This document shows positions 1 through 7,358 of a stretch of DNA of 36,629 bases, piece after piece. The translations under genes and the position numbers were made by a program. How positions within the stretch are numbered: the first letter of the stretch is position 1; every line of letters starts with the position of its first letter. Under the pieces are notes generated by a model, which was not told the DNA's origin, ran no database searches, and was given only the letters and a program-made list of their open reading frames with translations. The DNA is from UA16 sp042095135 (GTDB lineage: Bacteria > Bacteroidota > Bacteroidia > Flavobacteriales_D > Sanyastnellaceae), in assembly GCA_042095135.1 (NCBI GenBank), contig JBELBV010000024.1:1-36629 (forward strand), written 5' to 3'.

Positions 1-244
1 CGGTTGCACTCAACATGGCGGCCAGGTGATACACCGTGTGGTACCGGCCCTCCTCTAGCACCTTGTGCACAGCCCCCTCGTCGGTGGCATCGAGGTGCAA
101 AAAACGGCTGCGCATGACCCCCTCATCGTCCGGCACACGGATGTCGGAAACGTCCACCGCACCGACACCGTAGTGGTCTTGAAGCGCGAGCACGAGTTCA
201 ATGCCCAGCTGTCCAGCAGCTCCGATGACGAGGATTTTGGTCAT
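1..244 (-). CDS. tdh: L-threonine 3-dehydrogenase-like NAD-dependent epimerase (N-terminal part, cut by window edge)
   Basis: The first 81 codons are visible, read leftwards from the ATG at 242-244; the rest lies outside the window. The protein opens MTKILVIGAAGQLG, a Rossmann-fold dinucleotide-binding loop (GxxGxxG, residues 8-14). An acidic residue at the end of the second strand (AVDVSD) is typical of NAD use. Near the edge it reads VYHLAAMLSAT, which I recall as characteristic of the epimerase-type L-threonine 3-dehydrogenases of Bacteroidota; these oxidise threonine to 2-amino-3-oxobutyrate in the cytoplasm. The catalytic Tyr-x-x-x-Lys is not in view, so another extended-SDR epimerase remains possible. 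It is divergent from queA. Confidence 0.75.
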   Translation of the reverse strand, partial: MTKILVIGAAGQLGIELVLALQDHYGVGAVDVSDIRVPDDEGVMRSRFLHLDATDEGAVHKVLEEGRYHTVYHLAAMLSAT

Positions 245-251
245 GATTGAA

Positions 252-259
252 CGAAGGTA
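252..259 (-). promoter_or_regulatory. Candidate -7 box of the tdh-like gene
   Basis: The minus strand reads TACCTTCG, one mismatch from the Bacteroidota -7 consensus TAnnTTTG. It ends seven bases before the ATG, implying a very short leader. No convincing -33 TTG was placed, so this rests on the -7 box and its position. Confidence 0.4.
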
Positions 260-305
260 ATGCACCCCTGTTCATTTTGAAGGAACGAAAGGCGCCTTCA
301 CCCGC

Positions 306-313
306 TATTTTTG
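306..313 (+). promoter_or_regulatory. Candidate -7 box of queA
   Basis: TATTTTTG matches TAnnTTTG exactly. A TTTG lies at 276-279, 26 bases upstream, slightly far for a -33 element. The box overlaps an upstream in-frame TTG at 311. It therefore argues that translation begins at the ATG at 338, about 20 bases after the likely transcription start. Confidence 0.5.
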
Positions 314-337
314 TCGCGTTGTTCAAAAATTCCATTC

Positions 338-1567
338 ATGCAGACGGCGGATTACGCATACGAACTTCCTGAATCGGCCATCGCGGTCCATCCCGTGATG
401 CCCCGATCAAGCGCTCGGCTGCTCACGTGGAGACGCGGAGAAGTCGCCACCCATCAGCGGTTCACAGATTTACCCACAGTGCTGCCCCCGGGCACGCAGT
501 TGTGGGTAAACAATACCCGGGTCATTCGGGCTCGACTGCTGCTGCAAAAACCGACCGGCGGGCGCTTGGAAGTGTTCTTGCTGGAGCCACACGGAAAGTC
601 CATGGAACAGGCCTTGGCTTCGACCCAGTCGGTGGTGTGGAAATGCATGGTTAAGGGGGGGAAGCGTTGGACTGCCGGGGAAGCCGGCTTGAACGTGGAG
701 GACGCCGCAGGAAAGTGGGAAGTCGCTGCCAAACGGGTGGGCATGGACGAGGGCGTGCGCTACATCGAATTGCAGTGGTCACATCGATCGGCGTCGACAG
801 GTGAAGCGCGCTCGGCAAGCTTTGCCGAATTGTTGGAGGCCATGGGCAAGATGCCGCTGCCGCCATACATGCGGCGCCCAGCGGAGGAGCAAGATGCCGA
901 GGATTATCAGACTGTTTATGCTGAAGTGCCCGGTTCAGTGGCTGCTCCGACAGCAGGGTTGCACTTTGATGCAACGCTGATGGCCGAGTTGAGCACGAGT
1001 ACGTCCTTGCACCAGGTCACGCTGCACGTGGGCGCAGGCACCTTCAAACCCCTTGGTGAAGGCGAGGTGGCGGATCATGTCATGCACGGCGAGCACTGTT
1101 CGGTTTCCTTTGATGCCATTCAAGCCCTTGCCGAAGAGGGGGTGCATCGGGTCGCCACTGGGACGACCAGCTTGCGGACCTTAGAAAGCTTGTATTGGCT
1201 CGCCATCAAATGGAAGGAGACCGGTGAACAACCGGATGAACTGCACCAATGGGAATGGCGCCACGAACTCGGCGATGCGGCTGAGCGCTTGGCCTGGACC
1301 ATGGAAACGGCCATGCAATGGTGCGCCAATGCCTTGGACGGGGCCGATTGGCATTTCCGAACCTCGGTGATGATGGTGCCTCCTTACTGCATCCGCTCGG
1401 TGCAAGGGCTCATCACCAATTTTCACCTCCCCAACAGCACGCTGCTCTGCCTTGTCGCCTCAGCCATTGGCGATGATTGGAAGTCGGTATACGACCGTGC
1501 TCTTACGGAAGGATTTCGATTCTTGAGCTACGGAGACGGCAGCTACCTTGAGTGGGAGCGCCGGTGA
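338..1567 (+). CDS. queA: S-adenosylmethionine:tRNA ribosyltransferase-isomerase (QueA), long form
   Basis: QueA transfers and isomerises the ribosyl part of S-adenosylmethionine onto 7-aminomethyl-7-deazaguanine in tRNA, giving epoxyqueuosine at the wobble position. From the ATG at 338 the product has 409 residues. Family signatures are clear: the YELPES..AVHPV..R..ARLL start, WVNNTRVIRARL (residues 56-68), AAPTAGLHF (202-210), a TGTTSLRTLE core near 274-283, and LITNFHLPNSTLL (358-370) followed by FRFLSYGD. Ordinary QueA is about 340-356 residues. The excess is mainly a Trp-rich insertion around 285-345, a form I recall as a second QueA-like family in Bacteroidota. An in-frame TTG at 311 is an alternative start but lies inside the promoter box. 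The gene stands alone and ends at a strong terminator. Confidence 0.88.
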   Translation: MQTADYAYELPESAIAVHPVMPRSSARLLTWRRGEVATHQRFTDLPTVLPPGTQLWVNNTRVIRARLLLQKPTGGRLEVFLLEPHGKSMEQALASTQSVVWKCMVKGGKRWTAGEAGLNVEDAAGKWEVAAKRVGMDEGVRYIELQWSHRSASTGEARSASFAELLEAMGKMPLPPYMRRPAEEQDAEDYQTVYAEVPGSVAAPTAGLHFDATLMAELSTSTSLHQVTLHVGAGTFKPLGEGEVADHVMHGEHCSVSFDAIQALAEEGVHRVATGTTSLRTLESLYWLAIKWKETGEQPDELHQWEWRHELGDAAERLAWTMETAMQWCANALDGADWHFRTSVMMVPPYCIRSVQGLITNFHLPNSTLLCLVASAIGDDWKSVYDRALTEGFRFLSYGDGSYLEWERR

Positions 1568-1580
1568 TCGGAAAACAAAA

Positions 1581-1605
1581 AAGCCCGCTGTGGAGCGGGC
1601 TTTTT
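1581..1605. terminator. Bidirectional intrinsic terminator between queA and the PpiD-like gene
   Basis: A perfect 9-bp inverted repeat AAGCCCGCT / AGCGGGCTT (1581-1589 and 1594-1602) closes a GTGG loop. It is followed by Ts on the plus strand and, read on the minus strand, by another T-rich run. It sits between the convergent ends of queA (1567) and the PpiD-like gene (1626) and can serve both. Confidence 0.9.
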
Positions 1606-1625
1606 CATGCGGTCGTCGTGGCCGC

Positions 1626-3680
1626 TTAGTTTCGGTTGTCTTCCAAGTCAGCTGCGTCCATCATTGCATTCGAGATGCGGATGGTTGCTGCGCCGCGTGC
1701 ACGAGACAACAAAGTCGTCTGTTCCGTCAGGTAATCGGATTTGGCCGCTGCGTCGGTGCTGGAAGTGGGGGCGATTACCCACACGCCGTTGTTGCCCACG
1801 ATGGGAGCGGAAACGTTCCCCACAGGAATGGCGAAGGCCATGCCAACCACCTCGGGTTCTGGCAATGAGCCCGCTCCGCTGACGGTCGGAAATTTCAATG
1901 CAATGTTGGTCGCACTAGCAACTGAGGAGCCAACCGCTGTGGCGATTTCTTCCAAAGAACCGGTGGACATACGCTCGCTGTAAAGCTCGCCTTTCGCTTC
2001 CTTCACAGCGCCGGTGCGCATTTCGTTTTCGACGTACTCGAACAATGGAGCGCCTTCTTCGGTGATGCGGTCGAGGTAGCCCACGACGTAGTTCTTGTCA
2101 ACGAGGATGGGGTTGGATACTTCGCCTTCCTCGGCACCGTAGGCCCAGGAAACGAGCTCGGCAGCGTTACGGAGTCCCGATACAGATTTCGCGTTGCGCA
2201 AGACATCGGTCGCAGTGTTGGTCGCGTACCCGGCATCGCCTGCGGCCTGCATGAAGGCTTCTCGCGACGTGGCTTGAATGGCGAATTCACTTGCTGCGCC
2301 GTATGATTCGCGGGCGGTCGAAGTAGAAGGCTCGATGACGCGCTCGATGAGGGCCACTCGTACCTGCTCCACCGCGTCGGTGTGCTCCATGACCTCAATT
2401 AAGTGAACACCAAATGACGTTTTGACGGCACCAACTTTACCAGGTTTGTTTTCGAAGCAGAAATCTTCGAAGGGCTTCACCATCCGTCCACGTGGGAACA
2501 AGTCGTAGAAGCCGCCTTTCGACTTGGATCCGGGGTCTTCGCTGAAACGCTCGGCCAAATCCTCGAATGATGCACCGCGGCGCAAAGCACGTTTTAGGCT
2601 GTCGGCCCGGTCCATCAAGTCGGCCATTTCTTCGGCGTCCTGTGGGTTGTCGGCCTTGAGCAAGATGTGGCGGCACGCAGCGCTATCAGGCTCGCTGAAA
2701 AACTCCATTACCTTGGCCAATCGGTAGCTGGTCTTCTTTTGGTAAGGACCGATGATATCGCCTGCTTTCGCGTCGAAGAAGGTCGCTTCATTCACGTCGG
2801 TTTCCACGTCGCTCTTGCGCAATACGGTAGGCGCAAACGGCGCTTCGGTTTCATTGGCTACGAAGAGGCTATCGTCGGCTTCGGTGTTTTCCCAAACGGT
2901 TTTGATGGCAGCCAATTCTTCTTGGATGATCTCAGCATCCTTGGCAGAGGCCTGCAACGGAATGCGCGCGAACGTGATGTTACGTCCTGCGTTTTGCTTG
3001 TACTGGGCTTCGTCTTTGTGGGCCTTGTAGTAAGACTTGACGTCGCTGTCCGTCACGTTGATTTCCGTCTCGTCGATAGCGCTGAATGACTTGAACACGT
3101 AGTTGAAGTTCACCTTGCGGTTGGCGCCGGCGTGGTCGTACTTGCCCTCCAGTGAATTGGAGTAGATGCCTGAAACAACCAGGTTATCGTACTTCTCGCG
3201 AATGCGCTTGGCTGCGATGAGGCGCTTGTATGACATGAAGTCCGCGATTCCGCGGTCGGTGCCCAACATCGCGTCGAAGTTCTGCTGCCAGAATCCCTTG
3301 GTTTCGGCATTGGAGTAGAACGCACGGTTCATGTACGGCGAGAATGCCGTGCCGAAAAGCATTTCTTCATACTCTTCGTCGCTGACCGTCAAACCCAACG
3401 CGTCGAAGTCATCCCCGAGAACGATTTCCGACGTGATGTCGTTCCATACTTCCTCGGCCAATTGATCACCGCTGAATCCCAGTCGGCGACGTTCTTGAAC
3501 TTCCATCTGGTACTGTGCACCAGAGACGGCCACCCCGTTTACTTCGCCGACGTCGCGGCTTCCGTTTTGGCCAAACATAGCCATCACTGCATCATAGGGA
3601 ACCAAAAACCCGAGCATGCCGATGCCGATCATCACAATCAGCAGGCCTTGTCGGTTTCGAATTTGTTGAATCATTGACAT
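1626..3680 (-). CDS. PpiD/SurA-like membrane-anchored peptidyl-prolyl isomerase
   Basis: A 684-residue periplasmic folding factor. It has a short cytoplasmic start, one membrane anchor at about residues 12-32, a SurA-N/PpiD-type chaperone region (about 40-330), and one parvulin domain at about 334-432. The parvulin domain shows ACRHILLKA, FEDLAERFSEDPGSKSKGG and FGVHLIEV. The layout matches PpiD, which helps newly secreted proteins leave the Sec translocon and fold. A second start two codons in (ATG at 3672-3674) is equally plausible. It is the last gene of the minus-strand block and ends just before the bidirectional terminator. Its own promoter box lies at 3707-3714, so it may be transcribed separately from the CNNM/CorC gene 105 bases upstream. 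Family assignment is secure; orthology to E. coli PpiD is inferred from architecture. Confidence 0.85.
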   Translation of the reverse strand: MSMIQQIRNRQGLLIVMIGIGMLGFLVPYDAVMAMFGQNGSRDVGEVNGVAVSGAQYQMEVQERRRLGFSGDQLAEEVWNDITSEIVLGDDFDALGLTVSDEEYEEMLFGTAFSPYMNRAFYSNAETKGFWQQNFDAMLGTDRGIADFMSYKRLIAAKRIREKYDNLVVSGIYSNSLEGKYDHAGANRKVNFNYVFKSFSAIDETEINVTDSDVKSYYKAHKDEAQYKQNAGRNITFARIPLQASAKDAEIIQEELAAIKTVWENTEADDSLFVANETEAPFAPTVLRKSDVETDVNEATFFDAKAGDIIGPYQKKTSYRLAKVMEFFSEPDSAACRHILLKADNPQDAEEMADLMDRADSLKRALRRGASFEDLAERFSEDPGSKSKGGFYDLFPRGRMVKPFEDFCFENKPGKVGAVKTSFGVHLIEVMEHTDAVEQVRVALIERVIEPSTSTARESYGAASEFAIQATSREAFMQAAGDAGYATNTATDVLRNAKSVSGLRNAAELVSWAYGAEEGEVSNPILVDKNYVVGYLDRITEEGAPLFEYVENEMRTGAVKEAKGELYSERMSTGSLEEIATAVGSSVASATNIALKFPTVSGAGSLPEPEVVGMAFAIPVGNVSAPIVGNNGVWVIAPTSSTDAAAKSDYLTEQTTLLSRARGAATIRISNAMMDAADLEDNRN

Positions 3681-3706
3681 GATAAACGTGTCTTTTTTAA
3701 GGTTTG

Positions 3707-3714
3707 CGAAGATA
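3707..3714 (-). promoter_or_regulatory. Candidate -7 box of the PpiD-like gene
   Basis: The minus strand reads TATCTTCG, one mismatch from TAnnTTTG and identical to the boxes before efp and the glycosyltransferase. It lies in the 105-base gap after the CNNM/CorC gene, 26 bases before the start codon. A weak 5-bp hairpin (CGGCA/TGCCG, 3764-3777) followed by TTT precedes it and could end the upstream transcript. Confidence 0.4.
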
Positions 3715-3785
3715 AGGGAAATCCCATATCTCCGGGCGTTTTTACGTGTTGTGCCTCCTTAAACGGCAAACGTGCCGCTGGGGTT

Positions 3786-5081
3786 TCAACTGTTTTCCTC
3801 CGAAATCACGTGCAGGATGACCGTCTGTACCTTGTTTCCGCTCACTTCTTCCACTTCGATGGTGAAGCCGTCAAGGACCAATGTGTAGCCGGCTTCGGGT
3901 ATGTCCTCAGTATAGTGAATCACAAGCCCGCCCAGCGTTTCGTATGCGTCATTCAACGGCAATTGGATGTCGAACCGTTCGTTCAGGTCTTCCACGTCGA
4001 GGCGTGCCGAGAACCGCCATGTCCCCGTGTCCAACGCTTCTTCAACGAGCTCCTCTTTGTCGTGCTCGTCTTCGATGTCGCCAACCAATTGTTCCATGAT
4101 ATCCTCCATGGTCAAGATGCCTGAAGTACCCCCAAATTCGTCCACGACGATGGCCAAGTGCCGCTTGCGTTGTTTGAAGCGCTTGAGCACATCATCTGCC
4201 GGCATGGGCTCGGGCACCACAAACGTCGGGTGCAAAATGGTCTTGATCGAGGTGGGATTCTTGAACAGGTCCTTCGAATGCACGTACCCGATAGTTTGGT
4301 CAATGTCGCCGCGGTAAACGACAATTTTGCTTAGGCCTTCGGAGATGAACAACTCCCGCACCTCGTCGAGTGGCGTCTCCAAGTCTACGGCGACCACTTC
4401 GTTGCGCGGGATTAAGCAATCACGGGCGAGGACCTTATTGAATTCCAGCGCATTCTGCATGATTTGCAGCTCGTGCTCCAACTCCTGCTCGGGTTCCATC
4501 CGTCCGCTCATTTCGCGGATGAAGTGGTCGAGGTCGGTGGCACCTAGTTGCTCTTCATCGCCATCGCTCCCGGTCGATCGGCCGACGAGTCGAATGGAAA
4601 AATTACTCAATCCCACCACGAGCAATCCCGGCAGGAGCAGCAGGTAGTGGATGACGACCAGTGGGGCCGCAAAAAACTTGAGCCAGAAGTTTGCATTGCT
4701 GTGGAACAGGGCCTTGGGAATGAACTCAGCCACAACCAAGATGACCATGGTCGTGATCAACGTCTGCACAGCCAAAACCAAAATCGGTTGCGTGGCTTCC
4801 GTCCAGTCGCTCACGCCGAAGAGCCCGTGGCTGACGAGCGCCCCGGATTCCAATCCGCAAAACACCAAGGCGAGGTTGTTGCCAACCAGCATGGTGGCAA
4901 TGAACAGCTTGGTGCGCGACGATAAGTGGGTGAGGATGCGTCCCTGCCAACTGCTCTTTGAATCCAGTTCGAGTTGCAAACGATTCGCCGAAACGAAGGC
5001 AATCTCCATTCCGGAAAAGAAAGCGGAGGCGACGAGGGCCAATCCGATGATCAAAAGCGAACTCGAGGGGTCAGGATCCAT
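3786..5081 (-). CDS. CNNM/CorC (HlyC) family membrane protein, paralogue of GldE
   Basis: A 431-residue inner-membrane protein with a DUF21/CNNM region (about residues 5-190, three to four membrane segments, with the FFSGMEIAF motif near 21-29), a CBS pair (about 215-335, including VVDEFGGTSGILTMEDIMEQLVG, given here in parts: VVDEFGG and MEDIMEQLVGDIEDE), and a C-terminal CorC/HlyC domain (about 350-428). Some relatives transport or regulate Mg2+ efflux; the old name hemolysin is not functionally informative. It shares this architecture with GldE at 10126-11478. It lies 20 bases after the small membrane protein gene, which itself follows lptC, a context I recall as common in flavobacteria. 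The substrate is unknown. Confidence 0.85.
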   Translation of the reverse strand: MDPDPSSSLLIIGLALVASAFFSGMEIAFVSANRLQLELDSKSSWQGRILTHLSSRTKLFIATMLVGNNLALVFCGLESGALVSHGLFGVSDWTEATQPILVLAVQTLITTMVILVVAEFIPKALFHSNANFWLKFFAAPLVVIHYLLLLPGLLVVGLSNFSIRLVGRSTGSDGDEEQLGATDLDHFIREMSGRMEPEQELEHELQIMQNALEFNKVLARDCLIPRNEVVAVDLETPLDEVRELFISEGLSKIVVYRGDIDQTIGYVHSKDLFKNPTSIKTILHPTFVVPEPMPADDVLKRFKQRKRHLAIVVDEFGGTSGILTMEDIMEQLVGDIEDEHDKEELVEEALDTGTWRFSARLDVEDLNERFDIQLPLNDAYETLGGLVIHYTEDIPEAGYTLVLDGFTIEVEEVSGNKVQTVILHVISEENS

Positions 5082-5101
5082 GGGTCAAGGCTAGAACAAA
5101 C

Positions 5102-5323
5102 CTAATCATTCCGCGCGTCACTTCCGCGCTCGAGGCGTTGTCGAAAAAACCGGCGGAACCCATACCATGCTGCAGCCAGTGCGGGCAAGACCAAGGATTG
5201 CTTCTGCTGCGCCCAACCGTCCTTCCAAATGAAATACCCGGACGCCGCGACGCAGCACACGATGATTCCGATCCAAAAGCGTTCAGCCATGCGGTTGACG
5301 CGGTGCAGTTGTTCTTCGTTCAT
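5102..5323 (-). CDS. Small conserved-looking membrane protein (73 aa), function unknown
   Basis: The chosen start is the ATG at 5321-5323 (MNEEQLHRVNRMAERFW). A longer reading from 5452 would overlap most of the lptC 3' end and has unconvincing extra sequence. The protein has a short polar start and two hydrophobic segments (about residues 16-30 and 40-53, GIIVCCVAASGYFIW and SLVLPALAAAWYGF), then a very basic tail (RRFFRQRLERG). It probably sits in the inner membrane with its basic tail in the cytoplasm. It lies 22 bases after lptC and 20 before the CNNM/CorC gene. I recall short proteins of similar pattern at this position in other flavobacteria. I assign no function. Confidence 0.65.
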   Translation of the reverse strand: MNEEQLHRVNRMAERFWIGIIVCCVAASGYFIWKDGWAQQKQSLVLPALAAAWYGFRRFFRQRLERGSDARND

Positions 5324-5345
5324 GGTCGTTGAGTCCAATGCAAAC

Positions 5346-5942
5346 CTAACGCAATTCGGTTCCTTCCAATACCATTTCGCCTCGGGGTTTGATGATGCGG
5401 TAGGTCTCAAACCGCGCATCCGATTCCAGCCCTTCCCCATAAATGACGCCATCAGCGGTGCGAATCGTCACCGGCCGGTTGGTCCACACTCGGTTAGAAT
5501 CCTCAGACCACACGAGGTACTCGGTTTCCAGTACATCGCCCTCAGCGTTTTCCAAAGTAACAGCGTGCTTGGCGATGAGTCGAAGGTTCTTCTCGTCCAA
5601 AGTGGCCCAGTCCGCAGTCATGTGCGCTTCGTGGTTGGCTGCATCTCCGCCGATGAACAATTCGAAGCCGGCCCGCACTTCAACGACATCTTCGGACACT
5701 TCGGCGTTGCCGCGTTCTTCGCGACGCAGCTCTCCCGCGTGGAGCTCGTGGAGGATCACCCCGCGCTCACTGTACCTGAATGTGCCATTGATAACGGTCT
5801 GAACGGGACTTGTCTCGTCCGCCAAGACATCGGAAACATCCGCGTCGGAATTGGCACACCCGAGCAAAAGAAAAGCCGCCCAGCCTCTCCTCCAAAAGGA
5901 GTTCAGTGCTGAGCGGCTAGAATTTGTGGTTGGTCGGAGCAC
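5346..5942 (-). CDS. lptC: LPS export lipoprotein LptC-like
   Basis: A 198-residue putative lipoprotein. A basic start (WRRG) and a short hydrophobic stretch lead to a lipobox LLLGC with the acylated Cys at residue 29. The rest is an LptC/OstA-type beta-jellyroll, with the recurring pattern of HMTADWATLDEKNLRL, DVLETEYLVWSEDSN, and VIYGEGLESDARFETYRI. LptC links the LptBFG transporter to LptA in carrying LPS across the periplasm. The start is GTG at 5940-5942. An in-frame stop lies three codons upstream and no other start precedes the lipobox, so this choice is nearly forced. The gene begins 20 bases after the TPR gene. A terminator-like hairpin (5874-5918) lies within its signal-peptide codons. 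LptC sequences diverge strongly, so the assignment rests on lipobox, length, strand pattern and neighbours. Confidence 0.78.
   Translation of the reverse strand: MLRPTTNSSRSALNSFWRRGWAAFLLLGCANSDADVSDVLADETSPVQTVINGTFRYSERGVILHELHAGELRREERGNAEVSEDVVEVRAGFELFIGGDAANHEAHMTADWATLDEKNLRLIAKHAVTLENAEGDVLETEYLVWSEDSNRVWTNRPVTIRTADGVIYGEGLESDARFETYRIIKPRGEMVLEGTELR
5874..5918 (-). terminator. Terminator-like hairpin inside the 5' end of lptC
   Basis: Read on the minus strand, AGCCGCTCAG (5918-5909) pairs with CTGGGCGGCT (5883-5874): ten pairs, one of them G-T. A smaller nested CTCC-TTTT-GGAG hairpin sits in the loop, and TTTCTTTT follows directly. This has the form and position (about 45 bases after the stop codon of the TPR gene) of an intrinsic terminator, yet it lies within codons 9-24 of lptC. 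It could reduce lptC expression relative to the upstream genes or act as an attenuator. Confidence 0.55.
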
Positions 5943-5962
5943 GTCCGTTCAGTCAGCGGTGC

Positions 5963-7345
5963 TTAGCGCACGCGAATGGTGGTTGATTCGCCCGCGCAAG
6001 GACATCCGCCAATGGATGGAATCTTGATGGCGTCGCCCTTGGACTTGCCCACCGCGAAAATCTCATCAACGCTGGGGAACTGCTTGCTGTTCGCGTTGAG
6101 TTTTTTCTGCGCTGTGGCTTTGATGTCTTCGTCGCCCCGGCTGATCGCCATGCTGTAGTAATCGCATGCACGCAAGTATGCCAAACGGCTGCCCAAGGCG
6201 CCGTCGTCGCATTGCTTCGCTGCACCCGCAATGGCATCGCCAATGAGCATGTAGGCCTCTGCACTTTCCGGGTTGTTGGCGAGTACCTTCTGGGCGTATG
6301 AACGCGCCGTGCTGGATTTGCCCAAGAACGAAGCAATTTTTCCTGCCTTCAACAAGTAGACCTCCAACTCCGCACAGTCGGCACACAGCTCAACAGCCTC
6401 TTCCATGTAGGCAAACGCCTCGCCGAAGTTCTCGACCTTGGCCTGCTCGTTGCCAATAGCATAAGCAGAGGGATGGCTCGGGGTTTCATTGTGCACATCG
6501 ATGGCGACGGGCAAGTACAGGTCGTTATCAGTGCAATCTTTTTTGTTGAGCAAGCGCAAGACCTTCTGTTTCAATTCGAAGTTGGCCGAATCTGCGGCAA
6601 TTTTTTCGCTCAAGACCGGAACCATGTCTTCACATTTAGCGATGGCTATGAAGACTTCGTCGATGTTACCTTTGGCTTTTTCGAATTTTTGCAGGCCTTT
6701 CACGTCGGTGGAATCGAGCCCGCTTTGACCCTGTTCGATGTACTCTATAAGGGTGAGGTATTCTGTCAACATCTCACCCAACTTCGCTTTGGCTTCCGCT
6801 TCTTCCTCCATGCGCTTCATGGCGTAAAAAGAAGTCACATAGTAGGTGCTCAGCGTTGCAGGGGAAGAGGTTGCTCCCAGGCAGTCGATGCTTTCTTTGA
6901 ACATAGCATTCGCGACAGCTGCTCCGTCTTTTTTGTAGATACGGTAATAATCGGCAGCCTTCAAGGATAACACGGAACACCGATTGTTGGGATTTCTTTT
7001 CGTCTCAGGGAACAGCTCCAATCTCAAGTCGTAAAACATGAAAATACTATCCTGAATGGCTTGTAAACGATCAGCATTCTCAGGTTTCTTTAACTCTTTC
7101 TTGAGGAATGTGACTCCATCTCGGACCAGATTTTCCGTAGCAGTGAGTGGACATACGTTGCACGCTTTTTTCCATTGCGCGTATGCTTCGTCATAATCTT
7201 TCTGCTTTTTGTAGCTGCGGTATACACTGATTTTTTCTTGGCATTCGAGCTGCTGTTCCTCTGTCTCCCCGAAGCGCTCTTGAGCGCTTACCAGGGCGGG
7301 CGATAAAATCAGCAGCGCTAAGATTCCTCGAACGATCAATTTCAT
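5963..7345 (-). CDS. Secreted TPR-repeat protein of the lptC neighbourhood
   Basis: From the chosen ATG at 7343-7345 (MKLIVRGILALLILSPALVSAQ) the product has 460 residues with a clear Sec signal peptide. An ATG seven codons upstream would place charged residues before it and overlap the preceding gene. The mature protein is helical with TPR-like repeats and several cysteines (for example KKACNVCP near residue 65 and ELCADCAELE further on). It ends in a short Ile/Gly-rich segment with a CPC. It is probably periplasmic or at the outer membrane. It is translated 13 bases after the barrel gene and 20 before lptC, so an envelope assembly role is likely but unproven. It is noticeably AT-richer than its neighbours (21 of 60 G+C in 7021-7080). 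Confidence 0.75.
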   Translation of the reverse strand: MKLIVRGILALLILSPALVSAQERFGETEEQQLECQEKISVYRSYKKQKDYDEAYAQWKKACNVCPLTATENLVRDGVTFLKKELKKPENADRLQAIQDSIFMFYDLRLELFPETKRNPNNRCSVLSLKAADYYRIYKKDGAAVANAMFKESIDCLGATSSPATLSTYYVTSFYAMKRMEEEAEAKAKLGEMLTEYLTLIEYIEQGQSGLDSTDVKGLQKFEKAKGNIDEVFIAIAKCEDMVPVLSEKIAADSANFELKQKVLRLLNKKDCTDNDLYLPVAIDVHNETPSHPSAYAIGNEQAKVENFGEAFAYMEEAVELCADCAELEVYLLKAGKIASFLGKSSTARSYAQKVLANNPESAEAYMLIGDAIAGAAKQCDDGALGSRLAYLRACDYYSMAISRGDEDIKATAQKKLNANSKQFPSVDEIFAVGKSKGDAIKIPSIGGCPCAGESTTIRVR

Positions 7346-7358
7346 AGTGTTGGTTTTT

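Noticed and set aside
3755..3777. Possible terminator after the CNNM/CorC gene
   Set aside because: The stem is only five pairs with a weak T-run, so it is mentioned with the promoter entry and not listed as a terminator.
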